A stretch of DNA of 36,617 nt from an uncultured Clostridia bacterium (GCA_944372095.1 CALVYG010000012.1:1-36617), one strand, 5' to 3'. Shown: positions 7,770 through 17,974, counted from the first letter of the stretch. A program made the numbers and translations. The notes: generated by a model from the letters alone, not told the origin.

Positions 7770-10700
7770 CTGCCGCGTATTTTATGCTCTTTCTCTTTTT
7801 TGCCGATTTGACAGCAACGGCTATGATTACCGCAATTAAGACCACAACCGCAACGCACGCAACGGCAAGCGGTACGAATCCGAGCAGCAAATTCTGTATT
7901 TCCTTATCGCCGTACACCGCCGCTCCTATAATCTCTTCCGATTCAAACCTAACGTATTTTCCGTCCTCGGTTTCTTTTATTTCAAAATCGACTTTCTCAA
8001 CCTTACCGTTTGCCAACCTCACGTAAACAATACTTTTTTCGTTAACATTTTCAAATTTAACCGTATATGTATAACTTCCTGCCGCAACATTTCCCTCGGC
8101 ATCTATATCTACATATTCTTTCATGTCCGTCATAAGCGGTATAAAGAAATTCGCGCCGAGTTCCGCATCCATCGTCTCCGCCATATTTCTGAAAGCCGCG
8201 CTTTGGGAATCTTTTGCCGTTGCCGAAATCGTGTATTCGGGCGGAAGCGTTCCTTCGATTTTTATTCCGTCTCCTTCCGCTTCCGTTCTGTTGATGACCA
8301 GCACCGCCGCCACATATACGAATTCGTAGTTATCCGATTCCGCGCCTGACGGCATAAGCGTATAATATCCGCTCTCGGTCGGAATGTTTTCTATTGTGGC
8401 AAGTTTATCGAGACTGCTCTTTCCGTCACCGCCCACAAATCCTTCGTAGATTATCGTCGGGGTGAATTTTTCTCCGTAATCTATCGCACCTCCTGCCGCC
8501 TTTACGGTTACCACGGCTTTTGTTACGGTACACCTTACTTTGCTTTCGCCGTTTAACACGTAATAATTGCTGACTAAACTCGCTTTGACCGTAAATCCGT
8601 CTTTCGTTACGTTTTTACTGTCGCCCTCGATTGTGAGTTTCACATCGTATTCCTCGTTCCCGAGAACAGTTCCGCTTACGCTGTATGAAAAAGCGTCCGC
8701 TTTATACGCGTTCCCGGAATATGTAAATTCCGCCCCTTCCGCCGATACGAATCCGTCGCCGCTTATCCTGTTGATAATAACTTTTACGGGACGTTTCTGA
8801 ACCGTAACGCTTACGCTTGTTTTTACCGCGGCATAGTTTTTATCTTCGGGGGTGAATTCCGCTATTACCGTTTTATCGCTGAGAAGCAGATAATATCTTT
8901 TGCCGCCCTCTGCGGAATAATCCTGTACGTATACGTCGAATTCTCCTTCTATTTTTATTCCGTTACGGTTTTCGGCAGAAGCGGAATAAACGAGTTTATT
9001 TGTTTCGTCTCCGTAATTTGTCGTTCCCGTTAATTCAAAATCCGTATGCGGCTTTGCCTGTGATATTACATACGCGTTCCCCGCTCTGTCTTCCACCGTT
9101 ACCGCATAATTCAATCCCGATAGTATCACGCTGTCCGTGTCTATCCTGTATGCATAGCTTCCCGTATCTTCACCCTCTTCTCTGTATACGGTGAACGCTT
9201 CTTTGAATACTTCCATCGTGTCGTATATTCCGAGAGCGGAATTGTTTACCAATTCGTATCCTTCGACGGGTTCCATTTCAATTTCTCCGTCCTCTTCGCC
9301 GTATTCCTTGCCTTGATTGAGCGCTATCGCCAGCACCGTCTCTCTCTTCGTTATGGCAAATTTTGAATTGAATTCAAACCTTATTCTGTAATCGGGATTA
9401 TTTATTGTTCCTTCAGTCGTCTCCTCACCCGTAAGTGTTCCTTGATTTACCGTATATTCTCCTACGTCCTCGCCTTTTTCTCTTCCGAGAAATCCGTTCA
9501 GAACTACTTCCTCGCCGTTCGGAAGTGTTTCAAGCGTCTGCCGCTCTCCGTTTTCGTCTTCGTACGCAACGATATATGGAATTATGTCGGTTCCGTTTCC
9601 TTCGCCGTATACTTTACTCCCTGCGTCGTTTACTACGATTATTATTTCTTTGGGGTTAATCTTAACTGTCTTTTCCCCGAATTCTTCCGACGTATAAAAC
9701 TCAAACACGTATCCGTCGCTGCTTCCTCCCGAAAAAGTAACCGTATACGTTCCCGCTTTAAGATTATCCGTTCCCAACGTCATTCCGGGTTCTTCCAATC
9801 CCGTCATAACGTCTTTCGGCACTTCCGCTCCCAAAACCGGATTGCCCTGCCCGTCGGTTTCTTTGTAATAATATTTCAAAGACAGATTATCCTGTATTAC
9901 GTCGCCGTAGAAAAATTCGTCTTCTTCCAATATTCCGTACAGTTCTTTCTTCTCTATTCTGAGATTGAACGTTTCCGATTTCCTGTTATTATAATTCGTC
10001 GCGGATACGCCCTCTATCGTGAACGATGCGTTTTCCGCTCCCGCAACCGGCACGAGATACCATTTCTCGCCAATCAATTCCGTATTGAAATTACGCGTTT
10101 CCACTCTGTAAACGCCGTCGTATCCTTCAAGGTTTGCTATGCTGTCCGAACTTAAATCTATCAGTATCCGGTCTTCCACTTTAACCGTTTCTCCGTTATT
10201 TATTTCGGTCCCGTCCTCTTTTTTCAACGTCAGAACCAATGCCCCGACTGTCTTTTTCTCAATCGTTATCACCGTAAGCGCCGCTTCTTCGTCGATAATA
10301 TAATTGGTATCTATCGGATTGGCCTTTGCATAATATGTCCCCGCATTTACCACTTCCGTTTCGGCTATTCCTTCCGCCTCTTTGTAGAATATTAAATTTA
10401 CCGCGTGGTCGTTGCTGTCAAACGGAACCGTAAATGCCGCGTTCGTTCCGATAAGCCCCGATAAATCGTTTCCCGTATATTCAAATACCGTTTTATCGAA
10501 TGTCAATCTGCTTATTTCTACCACATACGGCGAAATTTCCACGACATAATTTCCGTCTGTACGCACATCGTAATTGTTCCCGTCCGCCGTGTTTGACGGC
10601 ATAGCTTTAAGAACGTATTCTCCGACGTTGAATCCGCTCGTTACCTGTTCTCCGTCTGAATCGTACAGTTTTAAGCTTATTCCTATTTCGTATATCCCAG

Positions 10701-13700
10701 CGTCTATTACCGGCATTCCGGCGGAATATACTACTTTTATCACTTTCGTTCCGTCTTCTTTTTTCTCGTCGTATCCGAGTTCTGCGGTAATGACTTTTTT
10801 AGTTATTATTCCCACTGTTCCAAGGTCATGAATTTCGTCCGTAAACGTATGGTTCTTATCCATAGATAAACTTGAAACAATTTTTAACCCGATATTTTCA
10901 CCGACATTTATGTCCGAATATTCAAATGTAAGTCTTACAAGCGGCATCTCGTCGTTCGCCGCACCGCTTATACAACTTTCATATCCCGTGTCTCCCGCTC
11001 TGAATTCGTAAGTCCTTTCGGCAGTATCTTTATCATATGTCGAAGAATAAAACATACTGAAACTCTCCGCCGCATCGTTAAGCGTTAAAACTCGTTTTGC
11101 AACGGTATATCTTTCTTCGTACATTCCTATGTAATTTCCGCTTTCATCGTTTATTCTTACGACAATGCGGTATTCTCCCGCATCTTTGATTTCCTCTTTC
11201 ATTTCTCCGGAAACAAGATAATATTCCATTGTTCCGTCCGTATTGCCGTTAAGCACGGGATTTCTCGCATTTCCGTCATATTCGGTTCCGCTTGCTTCTT
11301 CAAAACTCAGAATTTGCTCTTCGTCGCTCAGTATTGCCCCCACTATCATACTTACCGACGTCGTATCTTCGTTCATTACAAAACTTACAAGGATATCGTT
11401 CGCGGAAGGCTGAATTTCATATTCGACTTCTTTGCCGAGAGAATCTTTCATCCCGACGAATTTCACGCCGTTAGCTTTTCCTTCTTCCGTCCATGCAACG
11501 GATACCGTAATTGTCTGCCCGAGATAACAATATCCCGACACGTTCGCCGTAGCATACGAAGTATCCGTTTCGTCTTCCCATACCGCTTTTCCGTTAATTT
11601 CGGTACAATACCTTGCGCAGTACTCGCGTGAAACGTTATCCGTAGTCGTATCGTAATAAGCCGTATCCGAAGCTTCCGCGATAAATCTGTCCGCCGTATC
11701 GAGTATTCTGCCTTTGTATATCGAACTTTCGTAAGAAGAAAGTCTGAAACCGAACCCTTTACCTTCGTTTCCTCCGTCTACAATTATCAGTTCTTCTCCT
11801 TTATCGGCGTCACTGTAATCGTAAAGTACGCTGCCGATACTGTTATGGATATAACTTGACGCGACGTTGCCCTTTATTACGCTCCAACTCGAAGAAATCG
11901 TAACGGTCAGTCCCGAATTGAGACTTCTTACGCCTATAAGCCCGTAAGCGTCTCCTCCCGCCGCGGTAACCGTTCCTGCGCTTATGCTTCCTTTTATCGT
12001 TACTCCGCCGGAAATTGCCCCGACTAGTCCTCCTGCTCCGCTCCCTGTCGCAGTAACGTTTATATACGATACGCAATTTTCTATTATCCCTTTATGCGTA
12101 TATCCTATCAGTCCGCCTACGTTGGAATTCCCTTCCACACTTCCGCTGAATATTATATTTTTTACGGAAAATCCTTCTTCCGTATTTGCAAATACTCCTA
12201 TATACGATGTCGTCACCGTTCCGTCCGCATTTGCCGCCTTGTCTATTCTTAAATTTGAAACGGTCGGCCTTTTACTTTCATTTCCGTATATATGCCCGCA
12301 GAATGCGTTTCCTCCCGTTACGGTGTAATAACCTATACCGTAACTTCCCGACGACGTCTCGTTCATATTTATATCCTGCGTAACATAAAAATATTTTCCG
12401 TAAAAATCGGTATACCGCGTAAGTTCCGATATCATTGCAAACTGCGTCGCGTTTGTTACAAGATACGGATTTCCGCTGCTGCCGTGATTTACATCCGAGG
12501 AAGTGTCTTTCCCGAAAACAGCTATCTCGATACTTTCGTTAACATAATAAGCGGTTTTTTCGTCATAATAAGAGCCTTGCGTTATTTTGCTCTCAAAAAT
12601 TTCAAGATACGGAGCAAAATAAGCGTCGTATTCCGAATTAAACCGTGATTCCGGCCTTTTGAATCCGCCGACATTGAAATAACCCGTTCCGCTTGTTCGG
12701 AAATATATTTCCTCTTTGCCGTATTCGTTGTTATTTACCACACCGGGATATGCTTCATAAGAAATATAATCTTTATTGTAATAACATTCGGTCAGAGTTC
12801 CGACGGTGCCTGCGTCGTATTCTGCAAAAAACGCTCCGTTGTCCGTTCCTGTATTTTCAAAATCGGAAATTACGTAAACTTTCGTCACCGAAGACCCGAA
12901 TGCCGCAGCCGCTATTCCGCCTGCATTGCCGCTTCCGTCTATTCTGCCAGAAACATAACATAAATTTATTGTCCCGCCGTCCGTTTCGGCGGCTATTCCG
13001 CCGACTGAAATTTGTCCTGATATTTTACCGGACGAAAAACAATTCTCTATCGTTCCTTGATTTTTCCCTGCTATTCCGCCCGCTTTCGAGGCTACGGTTA
13101 TTCTTCCTGCAAAGAAACTTTCCTTTATTGTTCCGAGGTTCTCTCCTACAAGTCCGCCGGTAAAGCCCGTCCCGCCGTTTACCGTTAAAGACGCATAGCT
13201 TCCTTCGATAATGCTGTTCTTGTCCGCATATCCGCCTACCGAACCGGTATTCTGCGCGCCGCTGCCGTTTACGCTTCCTCCGTCAAGACGTAAATTCCTT
13301 ACCGTTGCTCCGATTAAATTCCCGAAAAGCCCTGCATTTCCAGACGCGGTTAAAACTTTCAGATTCGTCAAAGTATATCTGTCCCCGTCGATTTTACCTG
13401 AAAATTCAGGCACGGCGGTTACTTCTTTCGTCATATTTATATTCCCGACAAGTTTATAAGAATACGTTTTGTAATTTTCTCTGTTTGTGCTTAAATATAC
13501 AAAATTTATAAAAGCCCTTTCGCTTCCTAAGAGATAAACCTTTCCGCTTCCGTCCGTTTCCGTTCCGTCAAAGTAATAAACTTTAAGCGTTTCAGATTTT
13601 TTCAAAAAAGAAATATTGGCAGAAGGAAACGCATAACTGCCGTCGGTATCGGTTGAAACATATTTCGTCATAAAGTCGTTTCCCGTTCCGAAATCAAGTC

Positions 13701-15906
13701 CTTCGTCAGTAAGCTCAATTGAATTTTTCCTTCCGACGCCGCTTACCGATTCCGCCTTACCGACTGTATCACCGTTATAATAAACATACGAGGCGCTGAC
13801 GGTTCCGTTTTTAACGGTAACTACCGCGTGACTTAAAAACATTGCCGCGCCGCTGCCGACGCTTTCGGTAATCGTTACGCTTGCGTATCCGCCGGTTAAA
13901 TCAATTTCTCCCGCGGCAAGCGTTGCCACACCCGAAACATAATTTTCTCCTTTTACCGTTCCGACCGACGCAAAAGCATTTATTTCCGATATACCGCTCA
14001 GTTCTCCGAATAATCCGCCTACCGAATTTTTTCCCGTTATATCCGCTATCGACGAAACCGAAGCGGCACTCAGCTTGTTTTCACCTGCCGCTATTCCGCC
14101 TGTTAAGGCTTTTCCTATTATCCCTCCCACGCCTTCCGTTTTGGAAGCCGTTATCGTTCCTTCGTTGTGTACGTTTTCTACAATTACGGAATTTTCCGAA
14201 TTTATTTCACCGATTATTCCTCCGATTCCGGTAGTTCCCGCGTTTTCGGCTACTATCGAAGCGTAATTGACGCAGTTTACCGTTTCCACGGCTCCTTCCG
14301 CACCGCCGAGAATTCCTCCTGTTTTGCCGCCGTCTTTTATCCCGGTACAAGTTATTTTCCCGTTATTTATACAGTTTTCAATAACAATGCTTGCTCCCGA
14401 AGAAACAAATCCTGCAATTCCCCCGACATTAGCATCGGCGGCTATTACACATTCGTTCGTTACGTTATTTATTGTTGCGGCGCCCGTTATTATTCCTGCC
14501 GCTCCTCCGACGTTTGTTCCTCCCATTACGTTGCCTTTTACGACGAGATTTTCTATCGTTCCGTTTCCGACATATCCGAATACCGCAACGTTGTTTTTCT
14601 TTTCCGTCAGATTTACGGAAAGAGTAACGGAATTCCCGTTCCCGTCAAACACGCCGCAAAACGGCGTATTCTCACTGAACGCCGAATAACTTTCTCCCGC
14701 TTCTATCGCGCTGTCCAATTTTATATGTATCCCGTTGTAGTCGTAAAGCTTTGAATTAGTGACAAACAAATTCCACTCTTCCGTTCCGCCGATTATGTAT
14801 GGGTCGGTCTCGCTTCCTGCGCCCGACCCGAATAGCGGCTTGCCGAAAAGTTGTTCGTATTCGTCGTTTATAAACACAGTCTTTCCGTCAACGTTCTGCG
14901 TCATATAACGCGGCGAGTATATATATCCTCTGCACTGTTCAAAGTCGGCTCTTATATAACTGCCCGTTGAAAAAACGACTCCTGTCTCGCTCAAAAAATC
15001 GTACAGGTATTTATTTTCGAATTTTCCGCTTACTTCACCCGAACTTCCGCTTGCCGAAAAAGAATATAAAGACGCAACGGCATAATTGTATTTACCTGCT
15101 GCCGACGTGGTTGACCCTACAACCGAACCAACATTGTTCCTCGACGTCGAGGCAACGTTTATATCGCAATAAGAATAACAATCGGTTATGCTTCCCAAAA
15201 CAATCCCGGCTACTCCGCCTATATTCTGAGCAAGGCTTCCGTCAGTGTTCACATCACCGAAAGAAATATTTGCCGTAAGCGTTCCGCTTGAATTCCCGAC
15301 AATACCTCCGGCGTTGACCGAAGCGTTAATTGTGCCTGCATTTACGCAATTACTTATTATTTTGTTGTTTACCGCGGCAATTCCGCCCGTAAATGACTGC
15401 AAACTTGTATTTGTATTCGTTATTTCGGCATAACTTACGCACTCTCTTATTTCCCCTTGGTTTTCGCCGACTATTCCGCCGACCACTCCGTTCCCCGAAG
15501 AATATCCGCGCAAAACGAGATTTTTCACTACACCGCTGCTTCCGAGAGTCGCAATAAACGCATTTTTCGAATATCCCGTAAGTCCTATCGTTACGGTATA
15601 TCCTCTTCCGTCAATCGTTCCGTGAAATACGGTCGTGAGTCCGATAGGCGAAAAAGACGTATCGGTTAAATCTATATCCGCGGTAAGTTCGTAATTTTTT
15701 CCTTCACAGTTGTTTCCGCTGTTGACGGTTTCGGACAACTCGATGACATCAGCCGCCGTATTAAGCTGAATCGCGCCTGTTTCCGTACCTGCCGCCTGCG
15801 CAGATTCTTTCCACCTTGCCGCCGGTAAAGTTCCTATCCATAAACTCAGCGCAGTTATCGCCGTTATAATCAGTACTGTTATTCCTATCCGCCGTCTGAC
15901 CGTCAT
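7750..15906 (-). CDS. Giant secreted, C-terminally membrane-anchored GLUG/MBG repeat protein
   Basis: The 2718-aa protein has a basic N-terminus, a hydrophobic segment, and a likely signal peptidase site after AQA near residue 38. Four GLUG beta-helix modules follow, at about 45-300, 365-715, 790-1050 and 1145-1345. Each opens with a lead segment such as YELTADIDL...GTIDGRGYTV, then short repeats like GGIVGENQG. An all-beta domain (about 1450-1535) comes next, then about ten MBG-like domains to about 2570. These are joined by strands such as ITKKVITAEL, VKINPKEIII and VTVQKRPVKV, and many carry a YGE motif. Near the C-terminus is one helix (PLAVACVAVVVLIAVIIAVA) followed by KSAKKRK, a stop-transfer anchor; no LPXTG is seen. 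GAGG six bases before the ATG at 15906 favours it over the GTG four codons upstream. Likely surface adhesin or structural protein; ligand unknown. Confidence 0.9.
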   Translation of the reverse strand: MTVRRRIGITVLIITAITALSLWIGTLPAARWKESAQAAGTETGAIQLNTAADVIELSETVNSGNNCEGKNYELTADIDLTDTSFSPIGLTTVFHGTIDGRGYTVTIGLTGYSKNAFIATLGSSGVVKNLVLRGYSSGNGVVGGIVGENQGEIRECVSYAEITNTNTSLQSFTGGIAAVNNKIISNCVNAGTINASVNAGGIVGNSSGTLTANISFGDVNTDGSLAQNIGGVAGIVLGSITDCYSYCDINVASTSRNNVGSVVGSTTSAAGKYNYAVASLYSFSASGSSGEVSGKFENKYLYDFLSETGVVFSTGSYIRADFEQCRGYIYSPRYMTQNVDGKTVFINDEYEQLFGKPLFGSGAGSETDPYIIGGTEEWNLFVTNSKLYDYNGIHIKLDSAIEAGESYSAFSENTPFCGVFDGNGNSVTLSVNLTEKKNNVAVFGYVGNGTIENLVVKGNVMGGTNVGGAAGIITGAATINNVTNECVIAADANVGGIAGFVSSGASIVIENCINNGKITCTGIKDGGKTGGILGGAEGAVETVNCVNYASIVAENAGTTGIGGIIGEINSENSVIVENVHNEGTITASKTEGVGGIIGKALTGGIAAGENKLSAASVSSIADITGKNSVGGLFGELSGISEINAFASVGTVKGENYVSGVATLAAGEIDLTGGYASVTITESVGSGAAMFLSHAVVTVKNGTVSASYVYYNGDTVGKAESVSGVGRKNSIELTDEGLDFGTGNDFMTKYVSTDTDGSYAFPSANISFLKKSETLKVYYFDGTETDGSGKVYLLGSERAFINFVYLSTNRENYKTYSYKLVGNINMTKEVTAVPEFSGKIDGDRYTLTNLKVLTASGNAGLFGNLIGATVRNLRLDGGSVNGSGAQNTGSVGGYADKNSIIEGSYASLTVNGGTGFTGGLVGENLGTIKESFFAGRITVASKAGGIAGKNQGTIENCFSSGKISGQISVGGIAAETDGGTINLCYVSGRIDGSGNAGGIAAAAFGSSVTKVYVISDFENTGTDNGAFFAEYDAGTVGTLTECYYNKDYISYEAYPGVVNNNEYGKEEIYFRTSGTGYFNVGGFKRPESRFNSEYDAYFAPYLEIFESKITQGSYYDEKTAYYVNESIEIAVFGKDTSSDVNHGSSGNPYLVTNATQFAMISELTRYTDFYGKYFYVTQDINMNETSSGSYGIGYYTVTGGNAFCGHIYGNESKRPTVSNLRIDKAANADGTVTTSYIGVFANTEEGFSVKNIIFSGSVEGNSNVGGLIGYTHKGIIENCVSYINVTATGSGAGGLVGAISGGVTIKGSISAGTVTAAGGDAYGLIGVRSLNSGLTVTISSSWSVIKGNVASSYIHNSIGSVLYDYSDADKGEELIIVDGGNEGKGFGFRLSSYESSIYKGRILDTADRFIAEASDTAYYDTTTDNVSREYCARYCTEINGKAVWEDETDTSYATANVSGYCYLGQTITVSVAWTEEGKANGVKFVGMKDSLGKEVEYEIQPSANDILVSFVMNEDTTSVSMIVGAILSDEEQILSFEEASGTEYDGNARNPVLNGNTDGTMEYYLVSGEMKEEIKDAGEYRIVVRINDESGNYIGMYEERYTVAKRVLTLNDAAESFSMFYSSTYDKDTAERTYEFRAGDTGYESCISGAANDEMPLVRLTFEYSDINVGENIGLKIVSSLSMDKNHTFTDEIHDLGTVGIITKKVITAELGYDEKKEDGTKVIKVVYSAGMPVIDAGIYEIGISLKLYDSDGEQVTSGFNVGEYVLKAMPSNTADGNNYDVRTDGNYVVEISPYVVEISRLTFDKTVFEYTGNDLSGLIGTNAAFTVPFDSNDHAVNLIFYKEAEGIAETEVVNAGTYYAKANPIDTNYIIDEEAALTVITIEKKTVGALVLTLKKEDGTEINNGETVKVEDRILIDLSSDSIANLEGYDGVYRVETRNFNTELIGEKWYLVPVAGAENASFTIEGVSATNYNNRKSETFNLRIEKKELYGILEEDEFFYGDVIQDNLSLKYYYKETDGQGNPVLGAEVPKDVMTGLEEPGMTLGTDNLKAGTYTVTFSGGSSDGYVFEFYTSEEFGEKTVKINPKEIIIVVNDAGSKVYGEGNGTDIIPYIVAYEDENGERQTLETLPNGEEVVLNGFLGREKGEDVGEYTVNQGTLTGEETTEGTINNPDYRIRFEFNSKFAITKRETVLAIALNQGKEYGEEDGEIEMEPVEGYELVNNSALGIYDTMEVFKEAFTVYREEGEDTGSYAYRIDTDSVILSGLNYAVTVEDRAGNAYVISQAKPHTDFELTGTTNYGDETNKLVYSASAENRNGIKIEGEFDVYVQDYSAEGGKRYYLLLSDKTVIAEFTPEDKNYAAVKTSVSVTVQKRPVKVIINRISGDGFVSAEGAEFTYSGNAYKADAFSYSVSGTVLGNEEYDVKLTIEGDSKNVTKDGFTVKASLVSNYYVLNGESKVRCTVTKAVVTVKAAGGAIDYGEKFTPTIIYEGFVGGDGKSSLDKLATIENIPTESGYYTLMPSGAESDNYEFVYVAAVLVINRTEAEGDGIKIEGTLPPEYTISATAKDSQSAAFRNMAETMDAELGANFFIPLMTDMKEYVDIDAEGNVAAGSYTYTVKFENVNEKSIVYVRLANGKVEKVDFEIKETEDGKYVRFESEEIIGAAVYGDKEIQNLLLGFVPLAVACVAVVVLIAVIIAVAVKSAKKRKSIKYAAVRTRWK

Positions 15907-16106
15907 CAATTTCCTCACGCGTGTGCGAGCGTACGCACCTCTTAAATATTTATATTAAGTTTATCATATATACTCTTTTTTTTCAAGATATTTTTTATTT
16001 TTTCAATGTTATCACCGTTTCGTCTTATCGTATATACGGTTTATATGATTTTTTGTCAGTTCTTTTCGGTATAACTTGTTTTTTCCTTGATTTTTAATAT
16101 ATCAGC
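15907..16106. other. AT-rich divergent intergenic region, giant gene / recX
   Basis: This 200-bp region separates the two divergent starts and contains long T runs on the plus strand. On the minus strand a TTGAAA near 15979-15984 could be a -35, but no well-spaced consensus -10 follows, so I do not call a promoter for the giant gene. On the plus strand TAATAT (16095-16100) ends 6 nt before the recX ATG. Confidence 0.4.
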
Positions 16107-16724
16107 ATGTTAAAATCCGTTCATATGACAATTGATAAAATCGTAAATATAAAAAATTTTTCCGTTTTAACCGTCAACGGAGTAGAATATTCATTAGATT
16201 CGGACAGTATTGTCCTTTTCAGACTTAAACAAGGTGAAGAAATCGACGACAACACCCTTGCCGCTTTAATTTCCGAAAGCGAAAAAATTTCCTGCCGTAA
16301 ATATCTCTATTCCCAGATAGACCGTTATTCAAAAACCGAAAAAGGTTACAGGGATAAACTCAAAGAAAAAGGTTACCGCCATGACGCAATCACCTATGCA
16401 ATCGCCTGCGCCAAACAGAAAGGGTATATCGACGACAAAGCGTTTGCTGAAAGATACTATGAAAAAAATAAAAATAAGAAAGGCATAAACCGCATTTTTA
16501 TTGAACTGAAAAACAAAGGCGTTGCCAAAGAAAATCTTGAATTTATTCTTTCTTCCGACGAAAATCCGGAAACAGCTCTTTCAATTGCCGAAAAATTTAT
16601 GAAAAAAAGACAGCTTACCGACGCGGAACGCTTAAAACTTATGCGGCATCTTGCGCAAAAAGGCTTTTCTTATGACACGGTTATAAAAGCCGTTAACGTC
16701 ATTTTTTCCGAAAAGAATATATAA
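16107..16724 (+). CDS. recX: Recombination regulatory protein RecX
   Basis: The 205-aa protein matches RecX, which binds RecA filaments and limits RecA activity. The three-helix repeat units are visible. The first reads KYLYSQIDRYSKTEKGYRDK with LKEKGY after it. The second has the family signature KQKGYIDDKAFAERYYE, where GxIDDxxFA is strongly conserved. KGINRIFIELKNKGVA follows, and a third repeat starts near residue 165. Residues 1-60 form a small N-terminal domain typical of the longer Bacillota RecX proteins. No recA is in the window. No Shine-Dalgarno precedes the ATG at 16107, nor an in-frame ATG at 16125, so the exact start is less certain. Confidence 0.88.
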   Translation: MLKSVHMTIDKIVNIKNFSVLTVNGVEYSLDSDSIVLFRLKQGEEIDDNTLAALISESEKISCRKYLYSQIDRYSKTEKGYRDKLKEKGYRHDAITYAIACAKQKGYIDDKAFAERYYEKNKNKKGINRIFIELKNKGVAKENLEFILSSDENPETALSIAEKFMKKRQLTDAERLKLMRHLAQKGFSYDTVIKAVNVIFSEKNI

Positions 16725-16754
16725 TTCGATTTATTTCCGCATATAATTTCAAAC

Positions 16755-17450
16755 GTGAATAAAAAGTTTGCTCGTTTTTTTTATATAACGGCGGCAGTTT
16801 TTATGATTGTTTTTTTTGCTTTTTTCGGTTTATCTCTGCAAAAAAAATCTGCCGTTGCGGGATTTAACGATTGTATTGCCTCCGTTTCGCTTGTCACGCA
16901 AAACAAATCCGTCGAATGCGGGGGATTCGTTTCGGGAAACGTACTTTTTACCGTAGCGCATCTCTTTTCATATGCCGATTTGTACAACTGTTCATCTGCC
17001 GATACCGTCAGAAGTTCATATTTCAATATTCCGGACGGTCTGTTTATATCGGTCAACGGTAATATGTTGAAAGGTTCATACGTTTACATCGATATTCCTA
17101 CCGATACGGCTTTGATTTTTCTTGTAGGTTATTCCTATCCCGAAATACTTTGCAGTGAAACGCAAAACCTCAGGTCGTCTTTTTTCGCTCCTGCGGGTAC
17201 AGACGATTCTTATCTGGAAATAAATTGTTCCGGTACCGTTTACTGCGAAGGAAACAAACTTATTTCTCTCGACTTTACCGCCCGCAAGGGGCTTAGCGGG
17301 TATCCCGTTTTCGATGATTCGGGATATGTAAATGCAATAATATGTTCATATGATAAAATTACGGGCAATACCTATGCCGTCCCCGCGGAAACACTCCGCT
17401 ACGTCCTCAATAACGCTCTCGGTTCTCTTTATACGAATATGTTTTTATGA
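16755..17450 (+). CDS. Membrane-anchored trypsin-fold serine protease
   Basis: The 231-aa protein has one N-terminal helix (about residues 8-28, after MNKKFAR) and an extracytoplasmic domain that reads as a chymotrypsin/HtrA-fold protease. The catalytic triad can be traced. His69 lies in VLFTVAHLF, matching the usual T-A-A-H context. Asp117 lies in IPTDTALIFL, matching the D-x-A-L strand. Ser181 lies in KGLSGYPVFD, matching G-x-S-G-x-P-V. The oxyanion-loop glycines are kept, so the enzyme looks intact. There is no PDZ domain, unlike HtrA. It starts with GTG 30 bp after recX, with no Shine-Dalgarno and a TATAAT 7 nt upstream. It sits between the two giant surface-protein genes, so a role in processing envelope proteins is possible but unproven. 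Confidence 0.78.
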   Translation: MNKKFARFFYITAAVFMIVFFAFFGLSLQKKSAVAGFNDCIASVSLVTQNKSVECGGFVSGNVLFTVAHLFSYADLYNCSSADTVRSSYFNIPDGLFISVNGNMLKGSYVYIDIPTDTALIFLVGYSYPEILCSETQNLRSSFFAPAGTDDSYLEINCSGTVYCEGNKLISLDFTARKGLSGYPVFDDSGYVNAIICSYDKITGNTYAVPAETLRYVLNNALGSLYTNMFL

Positions 17451-17526
17451 ACATTTTTACGCCACTTAACATCATTCCTTCACTATCCCGGTTTTGAAAA
17501 AAAACCACTCAAAAAACAAAAAAATA

Positions 17527-17555
17527 TTGACATAATATTTTGATTTAAGTATAAT
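17527..17555 (+). promoter_or_regulatory. Perfect consensus sigma-A promoter
   Basis: TTGACA (17527-17532) and TATAAT (17550-17555) are separated by exactly 17 bp, matching the full consensus. It lies about 40 nt upstream of the 118-aa membrane protein gene and predicts strong constitutive transcription. Confidence 0.93.
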
Positions 17556-17595
17556 ATATGTATAAGCCGTTTCAGGCAAAGATAAGGAGCCGAAT

Positions 17596-17952
17596 ATGTC
17601 CAGAAAAAAGGAAGAACAGATGAAAATTGCTGCAGAAAATGCTCAGGAGCAGACTCAGGAACAACAAGCTTTTGACCCCGCTCGCGACAGATTTATACCC
17701 GACGAAAAACTTCAGGCTTTCTATAACGAAGCCTATATAAGCGAACGGGACAGACTGAACGCTATGTTCGGCAGACTCGATACCTATCCCGTCGTGGAAG
17801 AAAAAATCATTTACCGCGACCCTGATTTATCGGAATATGTTCCTATGTCGGTTTATAAGAAAAAAAGCAGAGCGGCTTCTGCTCTCGGTATCCTTTTCGG
17901 TATAGCCGCTGTTGCCGCTGTCGTATTTGCTTTACTCGCTTTCGTTCTTTAA
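17596..17952 (+). CDS. Small C-tail-anchored membrane protein of unknown function
   Basis: The 118-aa protein has a highly charged, Gln/Glu-rich N-terminal part (about residues 1-60, likely helical). A linker contains VEEKIIYRDPDLSEYVPMSVYKKK in two short pieces, followed by one C-terminal hydrophobic helix (about 93-117, ASALGILFGIAAVAAVVFAL). With no signal peptide and the helix at the very end, the bulk should be cytoplasmic. I do not recognise a family. AAGGAG at 17584-17589 is well placed before the ATG. The gene has its own perfect consensus promoter and a perfect 10-bp-stem terminator, so it is a discrete and probably highly expressed single-gene unit. Confidence 0.8.
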   Translation: MSRKKEEQMKIAAENAQEQTQEQQAFDPARDRFIPDEKLQAFYNEAYISERDRLNAMFGRLDTYPVVEEKIIYRDPDLSEYVPMSVYKKKSRAASALGILFGIAAVAAVVFALLAFVL

Positions 17953-17974
17953 CATTTTCTTTTACATAAACTTT

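Noticed and set aside
9442..10155. 237-codon plus-strand frame inside the 2718-aa gene
   Set aside because: It is antisense to MBG-like repeats, has a shadow-type composition (Phe/Arg/Tyr-rich), and has no start signals.
17451..17526. Possible hairpin GGTTTT/AAAACC after the serine protease gene
   Set aside because: The stem is only A/T-rich with an A-run following on the plus strand, so it does not look like an intrinsic terminator.
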